This document shows, in pieces, positions 40,325-47,600 of a DNA stretch of 62,509 nt. The position numbers were made by a program, and so were the translations under genes. The DNA lies in the IMG/VR virus record IMGVR_UViG_3300037452_000138, positions 1 to 62,509 of that record; one strand, given 5' to 3'. Numbering within the stretch: position 1 is the first letter of the stretch; each line of letters begins with the position of its first letter. A model generated the notes under the pieces. That model had not been told where the DNA came from and made no database searches. It saw nothing but the letters and a program-made list of their open reading frames with translations. The stretch is from a virus.

Positions 40325-40353
40325 TTTACGCGGTAATTTATACAATGTATAAG
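40325..40353 (+). promoter_or_regulatory. Promoter with 15-bp palindromic operator
   Basis: TTTACG (40325-40330), 17-base spacer, TATAAG (40348-40353). The 15-base perfect palindrome TTATACAATGTATAA (40338-40352) covers the spacer end and the -10. It is the most symmetric of the four sites and sits 30 bases before the next start. Confidence 0.65.
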
Positions 40354-40382
40354 GTGATTTGTGGATTCGGATGGAGGATAAA

Positions 40383-40664
40383 ATGACAGTTTCAGCTAAC
40401 GCAAGAGCGGTTTTAGCTTGGTGTGCAACGCACCAGGATCCAACTGCTACGCGCTATGTGGACGGTAAGTCTTGCCCGGTCGTTAATCTTAATTGGCACG
40501 GCATGGCGCAGGCTCAAGGGTTCCGAGACGATAACACGCCAGGCGCTACGCGTTCGACGTTGAATGCTTTGGATGAGTTGCGCGCGGCCGGGCTCTTGGC
40601 ACACTATGATGAAGGCATCGAAACTTTCGGGCACACGACTACGGTTTTCGTGACGCAGGACTAA
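40383..40664 (+). CDS. 93-residue protein, possible winged-helix regulator
   Basis: Started at the ATG behind GGAGG. RAVLAWCATHQDPTATRYVD, then STLNALDELRAAGLLAHYDE and a C-terminal strand pair suggest a winged-helix fold. It lies directly under the most symmetric palindrome and may be its regulator or target. Confidence 0.7.
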   Translation: MTVSANARAVLAWCATHQDPTATRYVDGKSCPVVNLNWHGMAQAQGFRDDNTPGATRSTLNALDELRAAGLLAHYDEGIETFGHTTTVFVTQD

Positions 40665-40698
40665 GAGTGTCAATACACTATTCGCGCGGGTTTAGCGC

Positions 40699-41001
40699 TT
40701 AGCGTTCCACGCCATGACGTTGCGCTAGCCATCGCGCTAGATTGAACGCTCCTGCTTTCTTGCCGGGGCGTTCTTTCGTTTGTTCGGCGATCTCCGCGAC
40801 CGTGGCCAGCTCGGACATTCGCGCGCGGATCTGTGTTGCCAGGAACTGCAGCGCCCAACGTGGTGCGTGACGTCGGCCGGCAAGCCAATGGTTCGCTACT
40901 TCGCGGGATACCCGGTTAGCGAGTAACGCCGCGGCTTGGCTTCCACTGGCGCCAGGCTGCAAAGCGTCGACGGCTTGCCGGAACGGCGGAACGTCTCGCA
41001 A
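40699..41001 (-). CDS. HTH repressor-like protein
   Basis: 100 residues from TTG with GGAG nine bases upstream. GSQAAALLANRVSREVANHW followed by LAGRRHAPRWALQFL has an HTH-like spacing with a terminal Trp-rich helix. It is encoded alone on the - strand, divergent from a 526-base control region with palindromes, the usual setting of a phage switch regulator. Confidence 0.65.
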   Translation of the reverse strand: MRDVPPFRQAVDALQPGASGSQAAALLANRVSREVANHWLAGRRHAPRWALQFLATQIRARMSELATVAEIAEQTKERPGKKAGAFNLARWLAQRHGVER

Positions 41002-41276
41002 ATCGAAATTCTCCGTGTGGCCTAGAGGGGCTTTCTATACCGCTTCGCACATAATGCATACTACCACACCAGACTCACCCCTAACCACCATCCAACCCGC
41101 GATCCCAGATCGCCAGGAACCCCCATCCCCTCGCCGCTCGTATATCTCACTCAAGAGTGTGATACGTTCCGATAGCCAACTATTTTTGTTTGATAATATA
41201 ATCAATAGCTTAGGAGGATTTTTGCAGGTGACTACGTGCAGAACGCCAGCGCGGCCAGGTGCCGGTTCCACGTCCG

Positions 41277-41334
41277 GCCGACCTCGATAGTCACGCTTCT
41301 GTGATGATTCGCGCGGAGCGTGCGCGAGGTCGGC
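41277..41334. repeat. 10-bp inverted repeat GCCGACCTCG / CGAGGTCGGC
   Basis: Arms at 41277-41286 and 41325-41334 are perfect and 38 bases apart. The spacing suits DNA looping between two operator half-sites rather than an RNA hairpin. Confidence 0.5.
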
Positions 41335-41401
41335 GGCCCAACCGGGAGTGTATTTATGGGTACGTCCGACCCTACGGTCCCAAATTTTTTTCAGAAAAAA
41401 C

Positions 41402-41414
41402 TTGCGATTCGCAA
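41402..41414. promoter_or_regulatory. 13-bp palindrome TTGCGATTCGCAA
   Basis: A perfect odd palindrome in the control region upstream of the 41528 operon. Size and symmetry fit a dimeric HTH regulator site, possibly for the 40699-41001 product. Confidence 0.5.
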
Positions 41415-41527
41415 CTAATTAAATTACCGTCCCCCACGCCACTTAAAACACTCACCACCGACCCCCAAACGCTCACCCGTTCGTTTCTACGCCCTCACCG
41501 CTAAAAACACCGGAGAAAGATACGCAG

Positions 41528-41797
41528 ATGTCCAGCGATGCCAATGCCTCCTTTGAGCCGTTTATCACTGTGTCGCTCGGTAATGTGCGCCAGCCTTATC
41601 AGTCGCATAGCACGACCATGATTGCGATCGGTTCGCACGCCCCCGGCGTCACCTCCATCCACTGGCACGACGCGCCGACCGCTCGCCGCTTGGTTGCTAC
41701 AATCAACAAGCTGATTGACGTGCTCGATCCCCCGCCGACTGCCGCAGTGCAGAAACCCGCTAGGCGGCTCTCCAAACTGCACAAAGGAAGCCGTTAA
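41528..41797 (+). CDS. 89-residue hypothetical protein
   Basis: GGAGAAA precedes the ATG. It has beta-type sequence followed by a helix (ARRLVATINKLIDVLD) and a basic tail. No motif. The stop overlaps the next ATG (TAATG). Confidence 0.7.
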   Translation: MSSDANASFEPFITVSLGNVRQPYQSHSTTMIAIGSHAPGVTSIHWHDAPTARRLVATINKLIDVLDPPPTAAVQKPARRLSKLHKGSR

Positions 41798-41964
41798 TGC
41801 CTCCCCTCACCCCCGAACAGGTCATCCACCAGCTCCGTGCCCCGCTCGAGCCCTCCCATGGAATCTACGAGGTCTACCGTCGCGCCCTCGACGGTCTCGC
41901 CACGCTGATCGAGCAGAACGAGGCGATCCTGGCCGAACTCAGGCCGCAGCCGAAGGAGAAGTAA
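41797..41964 (+). CDS. 55-residue helical protein
   Basis: TAATG overlap with the upstream gene. Helical (IYEVYRRALDGLATLIEQNE), ending LRPQPKEK. No family. Confidence 0.68.
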   Translation: MPPLTPEQVIHQLRAPLEPSHGIYEVYRRALDGLATLIEQNEAILAELRPQPKEK

Positions 41965-41965
41965 G

Positions 41966-42181
41966 GTGCCGATCGATCAGCCGTCAGCAATCATCGAACA
42001 GACAACGCCGGGAAAGCACTTCTCGGTTTACAAAGCCCGCAACGGATGGTGGGCGCACATCGAAGGTCACGCCTATCCGTTCGGGGCATGGCGTATGGAT
42101 CGCGGCCCTTACCTGTTTCGGTGGATGGCTGAACTGGAGTTTCCGATCGAACGGCTAACAAAAGATGGGCCGCGGCGATGA
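41966..42181 (+). CDS. 71-residue hypothetical protein
   Basis: GTG start behind AAGGAG. Aromatic-rich strands (KHFSVYKARNGWWAHIEG) and a C-terminal helix. ATGA-coupled to the next gene. Confidence 0.65.
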   Translation: MPIDQPSAIIEQTTPGKHFSVYKARNGWWAHIEGHAYPFGAWRMDRGPYLFRWMAELEFPIERLTKDGPRR

Positions 42182-42417
42182 CTGCTGACCGCTGCCCCCG
42201 CAACCATCTCTACACACCGCAGACCGAGAAGTGGTACACCCATTCCAACGGCAAGCGGTACCGGACCTGTGGCGCCTGTGCCGCGATGCGAGCCCGATTG
42301 AGGTACCGCCATGACGCCGCGTTCAGGGAGCGGGAGAAGCAGCGAGGCATCGCCCGATACTGGGCCGCCTGCGAAGCCAAAACCCAACCGCAATACGATC
42401 GCCACGCGCCCGCATAA
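42178..42417 (+). CDS. Small zinc-ribbon-like protein
   Basis: 79 residues. CPRNH near the N-terminus and RTCGACAAMRAR about 25 residues later give a putative C/H...CxxC zinc site, like the N-terminal fingers of HNH-type proteins but without a nuclease motif. The 3' half overlaps the next gene. Confidence 0.6.
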   Translation: MTADRCPRNHLYTPQTEKWYTHSNGKRYRTCGACAAMRARLRYRHDAAFREREKQRGIARYWAACEAKTQPQYDRHAPA

Positions 42418-42484
42418 GCACGTCGAGAGGACTAAGGCCGAGATGTACGAGGATCTGCGCAAGGCAGTGGAGAATACGAAATGA
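42311..42484 (+). CDS. 57-residue basic protein overlapping its neighbour
   Basis: GAGG precedes the ATG. The C-terminal half (HVERTKAEMYEDLRKAVENT) looks like a genuine helix and ends in an ATGA overlap with the next gene. The N-terminal 35 residues lie in another frame of the zinc-ribbon gene, so the true start may be further in. Confidence 0.5.
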   Translation: MTPRSGSGRSSEASPDTGPPAKPKPNRNTIATRPHKHVERTKAEMYEDLRKAVENTK

Positions 42485-42609
42485 ACGATCTTATTTGGAT
42501 TGGCAACACGTTGTATCTCCGCTGGTTCGTCATTGCCGTGCCAGTAACGGTGCTACTGGTGATTATCGTGGTAGCCGCTGTCGCGGCACATCTATCGGAT
42601 AAGGAATGA
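42481..42609 (+). CDS. 42-residue single-span membrane protein
   Basis: ATGA overlaps at both ends. The span WFVIAVPVTVLLVIIVVAAV is followed by a short polar tail. No homologue recognised. Confidence 0.68.
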   Translation: MNDLIWIGNTLYLRWFVIAVPVTVLLVIIVVAAVAAHLSDKE

Positions 42610-42890
42610 CCCCCTCCCAACTCGAAACCGCCGCCCACAAAATCTATGGCCGCAAGAAGTGGAAGCCTTCTCTCGCCCGCGACCTCGGGGTGGACACCAG
42701 CACGGTGTTCCGGATCATGCATCGCGAGCAGGTGCCGGGGCCGGTGGAGGTGGCGGTCAAGGGGCTGCTGCAGAACCGGCTGGCGCAGATCAGGCTGGAG
42801 AAGGAGGCCCGCAGGCTGCTGCCGCGCATCCGGCGCGTGCGCATCAAACCGCCGAAGCAGCGAGAGAAAATAAAGGCAGCAGGCACATGA
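42606..42890 (+). CDS. Helix-turn-helix protein
   Basis: 94 residues. WKPSLARDLGVDTSTVFRIM is a canonical HTH, followed by a helix and a strongly basic C-terminus (RIRRVRIKPPKQREKIKAAG). Possible regulator of the accessory operon. Confidence 0.75.
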   Translation: MTPSQLETAAHKIYGRKKWKPSLARDLGVDTSTVFRIMHREQVPGPVEVAVKGLLQNRLAQIRLEKEARRLLPRIRRVRIKPPKQREKIKAAGT

Positions 42891-43360
42891 CCCCTCGCCC
42901 CAACATCAGCTTCGAGAAAATAGCCGCCCAGATCGAGCGCGACGTAGCCCAGGTCGCCCGCAACCAGGCCGCCATCGACAAGATGAAATCGCTCACGCTA
43001 AAAGGAAAACTCATGGCCTTCGCCCGCCGCCTCCCGCTCGACGCCATCATTTTTGCCGCCGCCGTCCTGCTGATCCTTGTGTTGGTGACGCGCCATGCGC
43101 GTGCCGACGACCTTCCCCACGCCCAATGCCCGACCGCCGGCGAGACCTGCAAGATACTGGTCCTGACCGCGCAGGAGGAACGGATGCTGATGGGGCCGAA
43201 CGGGATACTGGACACCGCGGCGCAGGCGCGAGCCCTCGACCTCGGCCAGTTCGTGGTGTACCTCAAGACCCGGATCGCGGGGGCGCCGTCCGGCACCGTG
43301 CAGCCGCTGCCCGAGACGAAGCCGGAAAACACGGCACCGGTTGACAACACCAAAAAGTAG
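42887..43360 (+). CDS. Membrane-anchored extracytoplasmic protein
   Basis: 157 residues, ATGA-coupled. A 45-residue helical N-terminus precedes one span (LDAIIFAAAVLLILVLV) and a periplasmic part beginning ARADDLPHAQCPTAGETCKI, with two cysteines and a Pro-rich tail. An internal ATG just before the span could give a version with a cleavable signal ending at HARA. Function unknown. Confidence 0.7.
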   Translation: MTPRPNISFEKIAAQIERDVAQVARNQAAIDKMKSLTLKGKLMAFARRLPLDAIIFAAAVLLILVLVTRHARADDLPHAQCPTAGETCKILVLTAQEERMLMGPNGILDTAAQARALDLGQFVVYLKTRIAGAPSGTVQPLPETKPENTAPVDNTKK

Positions 43361-43374
43361 TGCATACTGACTAC
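43341..43374 (+). promoter_or_regulatory. Promoter candidate with GTAGT-N8-ACTAC element
   Basis: TTGACA (43341-43346) is a perfect -35, followed by a 16-base spacer and CATACT. GTAGT and ACTAC (43357-43374) flank the -10. The same 18-base layout recurs at 48591-48608. Confidence 0.5.
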
Positions 43375-43440
43375 ATCCCGCGAACCTCCCTGGTTATTTG
43401 TCATCGCGGGTCCGCACCGCCATCCGGCCTTGCGGCACCT

Positions 43441-43485
43441 GCCGGGACGCCGCCCCCAGCCCCCATCCTCGGCGTCCCGGCTTTT
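43441..43485 (+). terminator. Strong rho-independent terminator
   Basis: GCCGGGACGCCG and CGGCGTCCCGGC form a perfect 12-bp stem, followed by TTTT. It ends transcription of the 41528-43360 gene group or attenuates entry into the next one. Confidence 0.75.
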
Positions 43486-43499
43486 CATCCGAGGTTTAC

Positions 43500-43688
43500 T
43501 TGGTTCTTCTTCGTTCTACCTTCAAGCGCCGGCCCCGCAAAAGGGTTGTGAGTCGGTCGTTTAGAATTGCGCCAGACATCGATAAAATGCTTGATGCGGA
43601 GGCAAAAAAACGGGACTGGTCAAAATCTTTTTTAATCCGTGATATCCTAGTGTCGTGGTGCCGCTTTCAGCGAGCGAGTGAAAAATGA
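43500..43688 (+). CDS. Ribbon-helix-helix DNA-binding protein
   Basis: 62 residues from TTG with GAGG upstream. VVSRSFRIAPDIDKMLDAEA, then KKRDWSKSFLIRDILVSWC, is the strand-helix-helix pattern of Arc/CopG-like regulators. It overlaps the HNH gene (ATGA). It probably regulates this operon. Confidence 0.75.
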   Translation: MVLLRSTFKRRPRKRVVSRSFRIAPDIDKMLDAEAKKRDWSKSFLIRDILVSWCRFQRASEK

Positions 43689-44380
43689 TTGCTATGGTAG
43701 CGCCTAGATCACGCGGAGTTTCCCCCGAAGATAGATTTTTTGATTTTTTTATTCCCGAACCCAATAGCGGTTGTTGGTTATGGATGGGGCAAATTTCCAA
43801 TAGTGGTTACGGCAGGTTCAGCGTCGGTAACCGCATTCAGGTGCAGGCGCACCGTTTTTCTTGGGAACTGCATAACGGAAAAATTCCGGAGGGATTGTTT
43901 GCCTGTCACAAGTGCGATGTTCGATGCTGTGTGAATCCAGAACACCTGTTTATCGGAACACAATCTGACAATCTCAACGACATGGTTCAAAAAGGGCGTG
44001 ACAACCCGGCGCGCGGAGAACGCAGTGCTCGGGCACGTTTGACCGAAGCTCAGGCACAAGCAATCCGCCTTGATCCCAGGAGACTTCGGATAATCGCCGA
44101 AGAGTACGGGATTCATAAAAGCTGGATATGGGCTATCAAGCACGGCGAAGGCTGGAAGCATTCACATGCAGATAATCCCGAAGAGGCAGAACGTTCGGAT
44201 CGACATCGTGCGTTTAAGGGATTACGAGGTGAAGCCCATCTAAGCGCAAAACTAACGGCTGAACAAGTGCTGAGCATTCGCAATGATCAGCGCGGATGCA
44301 ATAAATTAGCTGCTGAATATGGCGTGAGTCGTAGCTCGATTAAGCGCATAAGAAACGGAAAATGTTGGGGGTACATCTGA
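43685..44380 (+). CDS. HNH endonuclease with two C-terminal HTH repeats
   Basis: 231 residues. The HNH core (residues 22-105) contains CWLWMG, AHRFSWELHNG, HKCDVRCCVNPEHLFIG and TQSDNLNDM, as in HNH_3-type homing endonucleases. Two similar repeats follow: LTEAQAQAIRLD...IAEEYGI and LTAEQVLSIRND...LAAEYGV, each an HTH with a terminal Trp motif. AT-rich insertion just before the glycosyltransferase genes. Confidence 0.92.
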   Translation: MIAMVAPRSRGVSPEDRFFDFFIPEPNSGCWLWMGQISNSGYGRFSVGNRIQVQAHRFSWELHNGKIPEGLFACHKCDVRCCVNPEHLFIGTQSDNLNDMVQKGRDNPARGERSARARLTEAQAQAIRLDPRRLRIIAEEYGIHKSWIWAIKHGEGWKHSHADNPEEAERSDRHRAFKGLRGEAHLSAKLTAEQVLSIRNDQRGCNKLAAEYGVSRSSIKRIRNGKCWGYI

Positions 44381-45381
44381 TGCGTTTGGCCCTGTGTACG
44401 ACTACGATACACATTCCCCATGCCCTCAAGTTGTTGAGGAAGTGCGGACCGGATGTGCGGTTTTTCGTTGCGGGGGACAAGAAAACTCCGAAAGCTGCCC
44501 TAGATTTTGTCGTCAATATCGACAACGCGCAGCATTACTACCACGGCGGCGGCAACTGGAAGTGTTCCGAGGCCATTGGTTTCGACACTTTGGCCCGCCG
44601 CAACATCGCTTTCCTCGAGGCCCTGAAGTGGGGTGCCGACGTCATCTATTCGTGGGACGACGACAACCTGCCGGTTAACCGAACGCATTTCGATCACATC
44701 GAGTTTCGTTTCGACAGCCTGTTTTCCGGTCTCAAAATCGCCGGTGACGACAACTGGTTCGACCCCGGCTTCCTGCTGGTGCCGCGGACAAAGCACCGCG
44801 GCTTTCCGCACGACAAGTCGCGCATGGTGACCATGGAGCATGTTGTGGACGCCAGGATCGGTGTTGCTGCCGGCCTCGTCATCGGAGATCCCGATATCTC
44901 GGCTGCTACGCGAATGGAGTTGGCCCCGGATATTCAATCCGTCAGCGTTGTTGGACACTCAGGAGTCGTGGTTGACCGCAACACGCGGACTGTCTTTAAC
45001 TCGCAAAATACCTCTGTAATCCGCGAACTGATGCCTTCATGGTTCATGGCACCCGGGTGTCAGCGATTTGATGACATTTACGCGAGTTTGATAGTGCAGC
45101 GAGTTATGCGTGAGCGCGACATGCACGTGCATTTCGGCCCACCGTTCTGCTATCAAGAACGAAACAAACACGATTTGTTGGTTGATCTCCGTGCCGAGAT
45201 TGACGGGATGTCCCATATCCTGAAGATGGCTGAATTGCTGGATAACATCGTTCTCGTCGGCAATAGCGTGATTGACGATACGCGCTTAATTTATCGCGCG
45301 CTCGCCAAGGCAGAGTGGTATCCGAAACAAGGGGCGGCGGCAGCGATAGCATGGTTGGAAGATTGCGAGAACATATTTTGA
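44380..45381 (+). CDS. Glycosyltransferase-like protein (GT-A type, DDD motif)
   Basis: 333 residues, started at the ATG in a TGATG overlap. The N-terminus RLALCTTTIHIPHALKLL is the first GT-A strand. AFLEALKWGADVIYSWDDDN gives an acidic Asp-Asp-Asp motif expected to bind the metal and nucleotide sugar. The later VDARIGVAAGLVIGDPDISA and a His-rich end fit the acceptor side. Divergent; sugar and acceptor unknown. First of three glycosyltransferase-like genes. Confidence 0.72.
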   Translation: MRLALCTTTIHIPHALKLLRKCGPDVRFFVAGDKKTPKAALDFVVNIDNAQHYYHGGGNWKCSEAIGFDTLARRNIAFLEALKWGADVIYSWDDDNLPVNRTHFDHIEFRFDSLFSGLKIAGDDNWFDPGFLLVPRTKHRGFPHDKSRMVTMEHVVDARIGVAAGLVIGDPDISAATRMELAPDIQSVSVVGHSGVVVDRNTRTVFNSQNTSVIRELMPSWFMAPGCQRFDDIYASLIVQRVMRERDMHVHFGPPFCYQERNKHDLLVDLRAEIDGMSHILKMAELLDNIVLVGNSVIDDTRLIYRALAKAEWYPKQGAAAAIAWLEDCENIF

Positions 45382-45896
45382 GAACTTTACCCACACAAAA
45401 CTATCTACGTGAATGCTTTTCCTATTCGCGGGACACAGGAAAGTTGTTTTGGTGCATTCGACCGCCATGCCATTTTAAGAACGCGAGGGCTATGAAATCT
45501 TGGAATTCGCGATATGCCCAAAAAGAAGCGTTTACGGCAATCAGTGCGGAAGGGTATTTTCACGGGCGCTTAGATGATAGGGGATATCTCGCGCATCGGT
45601 TGATTTGGAAGTGGGTAAAAGGTGCCGAACCGCCGCCTTTGATAGACCACGAGGATACAGTACGCAGTAACAATAGATGGAAAAACTTGCGTGCGGCCAC
45701 TAAGGGACAAAACAATGTAAATTCAAAGCGCGGCGCTGGCGTGCATTTTGATAAATCACGAAAAAAGTGGGCGGCGTACACAAAACTGAACGGTAAAAAG
45801 ATTCACTTGGGCAGGCATAGTACCGAAGAACAAGCTAGGGCGGCCAGAAACGCAGGCGCTGTAAAGTACCACGGAGAATTTGCTCGATGCGTTTAG
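45351..45896 (+). CDS. HNH homing endonuclease with AP2 domain
   Basis: 181 residues from ATG 45351; TTG 45378, which overlaps the preceding stop as TTGA, is an alternative. HNH residues lie in AHRLIWKWVKG, PLIDHEDTVRSNNRWKNL and ATKGQNNVN. The C-terminal AP2 domain runs from GAGVHFD to YHGEF. Inserted between two glycosyltransferase genes and AT-rich. The end overlaps the next start by ten bases. Confidence 0.9.
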   Translation: MVGRLREHILRTLPTQNYLRECFSYSRDTGKLFWCIRPPCHFKNARAMKSWNSRYAQKEAFTAISAEGYFHGRLDDRGYLAHRLIWKWVKGAEPPPLIDHEDTVRSNNRWKNLRAATKGQNNVNSKRGAGVHFDKSRKKWAAYTKLNGKKIHLGRHSTEEQARAARNAGAVKYHGEFARCV

Positions 45897-47134
45897 CGAT
45901 TGCCTATTCGACCAGGGATCAGGTCGATCTGACCGAGCAGACCTTGCCCATGCTGGCCAAGGGCAGTTTTGCCTTGTTCTGGGCCGATGGGTCCGTGACC
46001 GAAGCCGGCCGGCGGCTGTTTGAGGACCATCCGGCGGGCGCCAGGAATTACGGCTGCGCACGGGTTATCGGCGGCGCCGACGCGGCGATCGCATGGAAGC
46101 TATCGAGGATGTTGAACGACCCTGCGGACTACACACACGTTGGCCTCGCGGAATCCGACGTCCTGCTCGATCCCGACTGGTTCGAGCCTACCATGGAGTT
46201 GTTCAAAAAGGGAGTTTCAGATGGTCTTTCCGTCGGAGCTGTCTCTCCTCGCAGCTACGTCGATCGCGTCCTTATCCAACGCGATCAATATGCCATTATG
46301 CACAACCTTGGTGCCGGCATCGTCATCTTCACCCGAGAAGCCGCCGAGATCGTGCTGCGATCCTTCCGGACCCAGTGGTGGCCCGACAACTGCAAACTGT
46401 TCGCCCAGCTATCCGGCATCGACCTGCGCACCTATGCCGCCTTCCGCGGCCAGGAGCACTTCGTCACCACCGACTGGGGCTGGGAAGCCCAGCTTGCCCG
46501 CCACGGCCTTGCCAGCCTCGCGCTGACGCCCGCGAAGTGCCAGATGATCGGCCAGGATCCTCCGCTTGAACAGCAGGGCCTGATTCTTACGACACACAGT
46601 GAACGCGATCAGCGTTCCGCTATGTTCGATCTCTATCGAGACAACCTGCAAATGCTCCACGAGGGCATTTACAAATTCGAACGGCCCGATATCATCCACC
46701 GCGACGGCGCGGGTCAGTTGTTTTTTCCGCATCAGGTCAAGGCAATCCTGGGGGCTTCATGGCAAGGCAATTTGGAATTGGTATGGAAGCAAGGATGGGG
46801 ACCGTTCCTGTACCGCGCTGGTCCGGGCGGCGCGTCTCTCTCGGTGCATATTTCTGGTACTTCGTCCTTCCTCGTCACTGGCGGCAGCGCCGGCGCACGG
46901 GTGGCCATCACGGACACCCGCTCTGGATTTAACTTCGCGCCGGATCTCCCAGGCGGCCAACAGGAGTTCGTCCGGATCGACGTGCCGGGCGGTCCGATCC
47001 CGAGGGCGGTGACGTGCGAGATGGCCGAGGGTGCCGTGTTCCACGGACTGGCGACCACCGACCCGCAGATGCTGGATGACACGTTCAGGTTTGACTGGTG
47101 GCAGCTTCCAGAAGTTGCGAATGGAGAGCGTTGA
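45887..47134 (+). CDS. Glycosyltransferase-like protein with C-terminal beta domain
   Basis: 415 residues. The N-terminal part (RLAIAYSTRDQVDLTEQTL, then DYTHVGLAESDVLLDPDWF) is GT-A-like with an ESD acidic motif in the DxD position. FRGQEHFVTTDWGWEAQLAR fits the C-terminal acceptor motif of GT2-type enzymes (ED/TDW...). Residues 290-400 form a beta-rich domain. The first residues resemble those of the 44380 product. Confidence 0.72.
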   Translation: MRLAIAYSTRDQVDLTEQTLPMLAKGSFALFWADGSVTEAGRRLFEDHPAGARNYGCARVIGGADAAIAWKLSRMLNDPADYTHVGLAESDVLLDPDWFEPTMELFKKGVSDGLSVGAVSPRSYVDRVLIQRDQYAIMHNLGAGIVIFTREAAEIVLRSFRTQWWPDNCKLFAQLSGIDLRTYAAFRGQEHFVTTDWGWEAQLARHGLASLALTPAKCQMIGQDPPLEQQGLILTTHSERDQRSAMFDLYRDNLQMLHEGIYKFERPDIIHRDGAGQLFFPHQVKAILGASWQGNLELVWKQGWGPFLYRAGPGGASLSVHISGTSSFLVTGGSAGARVAITDTRSGFNFAPDLPGGQQEFVRIDVPGGPIPRAVTCEMAEGAVFHGLATTDPQMLDDTFRFDWWQLPEVANGER

Positions 47135-47238
47135 TGCCGTGGTCAGAAGCCCTCCTTTGGACGATCTTCGGCATCTGTCTTGCCGTCGGATGCCGACCAT
47201 TTATCGAGTGGATGACCTACATCAACAACAGGGACTGA
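47134..47238 (+). CDS. 34-residue single-span membrane peptide
   Basis: TGATG overlap with the glycosyltransferase gene. One span (SEALLWTIFGICLAVGC) followed by PFIEWMTYINNRD. Small, but similar in kind to other tiny membrane genes here. Confidence 0.6.
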   Translation: MPWSEALLWTIFGICLAVGCRPFIEWMTYINNRD

Positions 47239-47244
47239 TCTGCC

Positions 47245-47457
47245 ATGCCTCTAGTTGACAACATTATCAACCCAAACATGAGCGACATCGACGCGATGGA
47301 GCTTGCATATGGCCTTTTATGGATGGTCGGCTGCGATCGAGGCACCAAGAACGGCGAAGCGCTTTACCTCGCTCGTAAGGCGCTTTACGAGCGGATGACC
47401 AAGGCTGGACAGGCGCGCGGCATCACGGCGGCGCGCGCCGCGCTACAGCCGTCATGA
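47245..47457 (+). CDS. 70-residue hypothetical protein
   Basis: Helical with an Ala/Arg-rich end (YLARKALYERMTKAGQARG). No motif. Spaced six bases from the membrane peptide. Confidence 0.65.
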   Translation: MPLVDNIINPNMSDIDAMELAYGLLWMVGCDRGTKNGEALYLARKALYERMTKAGQARGITAARAALQPS

Positions 47458-47486
47458 GCAGTTACTTCTGACGAGAAAGTTGCAAA

Positions 47487-47600
47487 ATGACCGAAGCACA
47501 GGCGCTGGCGAGATTGTACAGGTACTGGTCGACGTGGTTTGCCCTCGCCGGTGCTTTGCTTTTTCTGTCTTCGATCGCGGCAAGGAAAACTAAAAAATGA
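47487..47600 (+). CDS. 37-residue single-span membrane peptide
   Basis: GAGAAAG precedes the ATG. Span WSTWFALAGALLFLSSIAA with a basic tail RKTKK. The stop overlaps the epimerase start (ATGA). Confidence 0.62.
   Translation: MTEAQALARLYRYWSTWFALAGALLFLSSIAARKTKK

Larger units (their letters stand above)
40022..40353. other. Iteron-rich non-coding region, candidate replication origin
   Basis: This 330-base stretch has no convincing gene. CCGGTGAC occurs in the same orientation at 40033, 40233, 40288 and 40299 and inverted at 40081-40088, with shorter GGTGAC copies at 40148, 40278 and 40307. The 10-mer GTCTCCACTT is tandem at 40095-40104 and 40105-40114 and inverted at 40213-40222. AT-rich tracts lie between. 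Such iterons plus inverted repeats are typical of origins or dense operator arrays. Confidence 0.55.
41002..41527. other. Non-coding control region with inverted repeats
   Basis: No gene with a ribosome site and codon bias is visible in either strand. It holds an AT-rich core with a perfect TATAAT around 41199, an AGGAGG at 41213, the inverted repeat at 41277-41334, the palindrome at 41402-41414, and several CTCACC copies before the next gene. Open frames here look spurious. Confidence 0.5.

Noticed and set aside
40022-40353. CRISPR array
   Set aside because: Repeats are 8-10 bases with irregular spacing; no 25-40-base direct repeats or cas genes.
41015-41290. 91-aa + and 78-aa - strand frames in the control region
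   Set aside because: Both are Pro/Arg/Ser-rich, lack ribosome sites, and overlap the palindromes.
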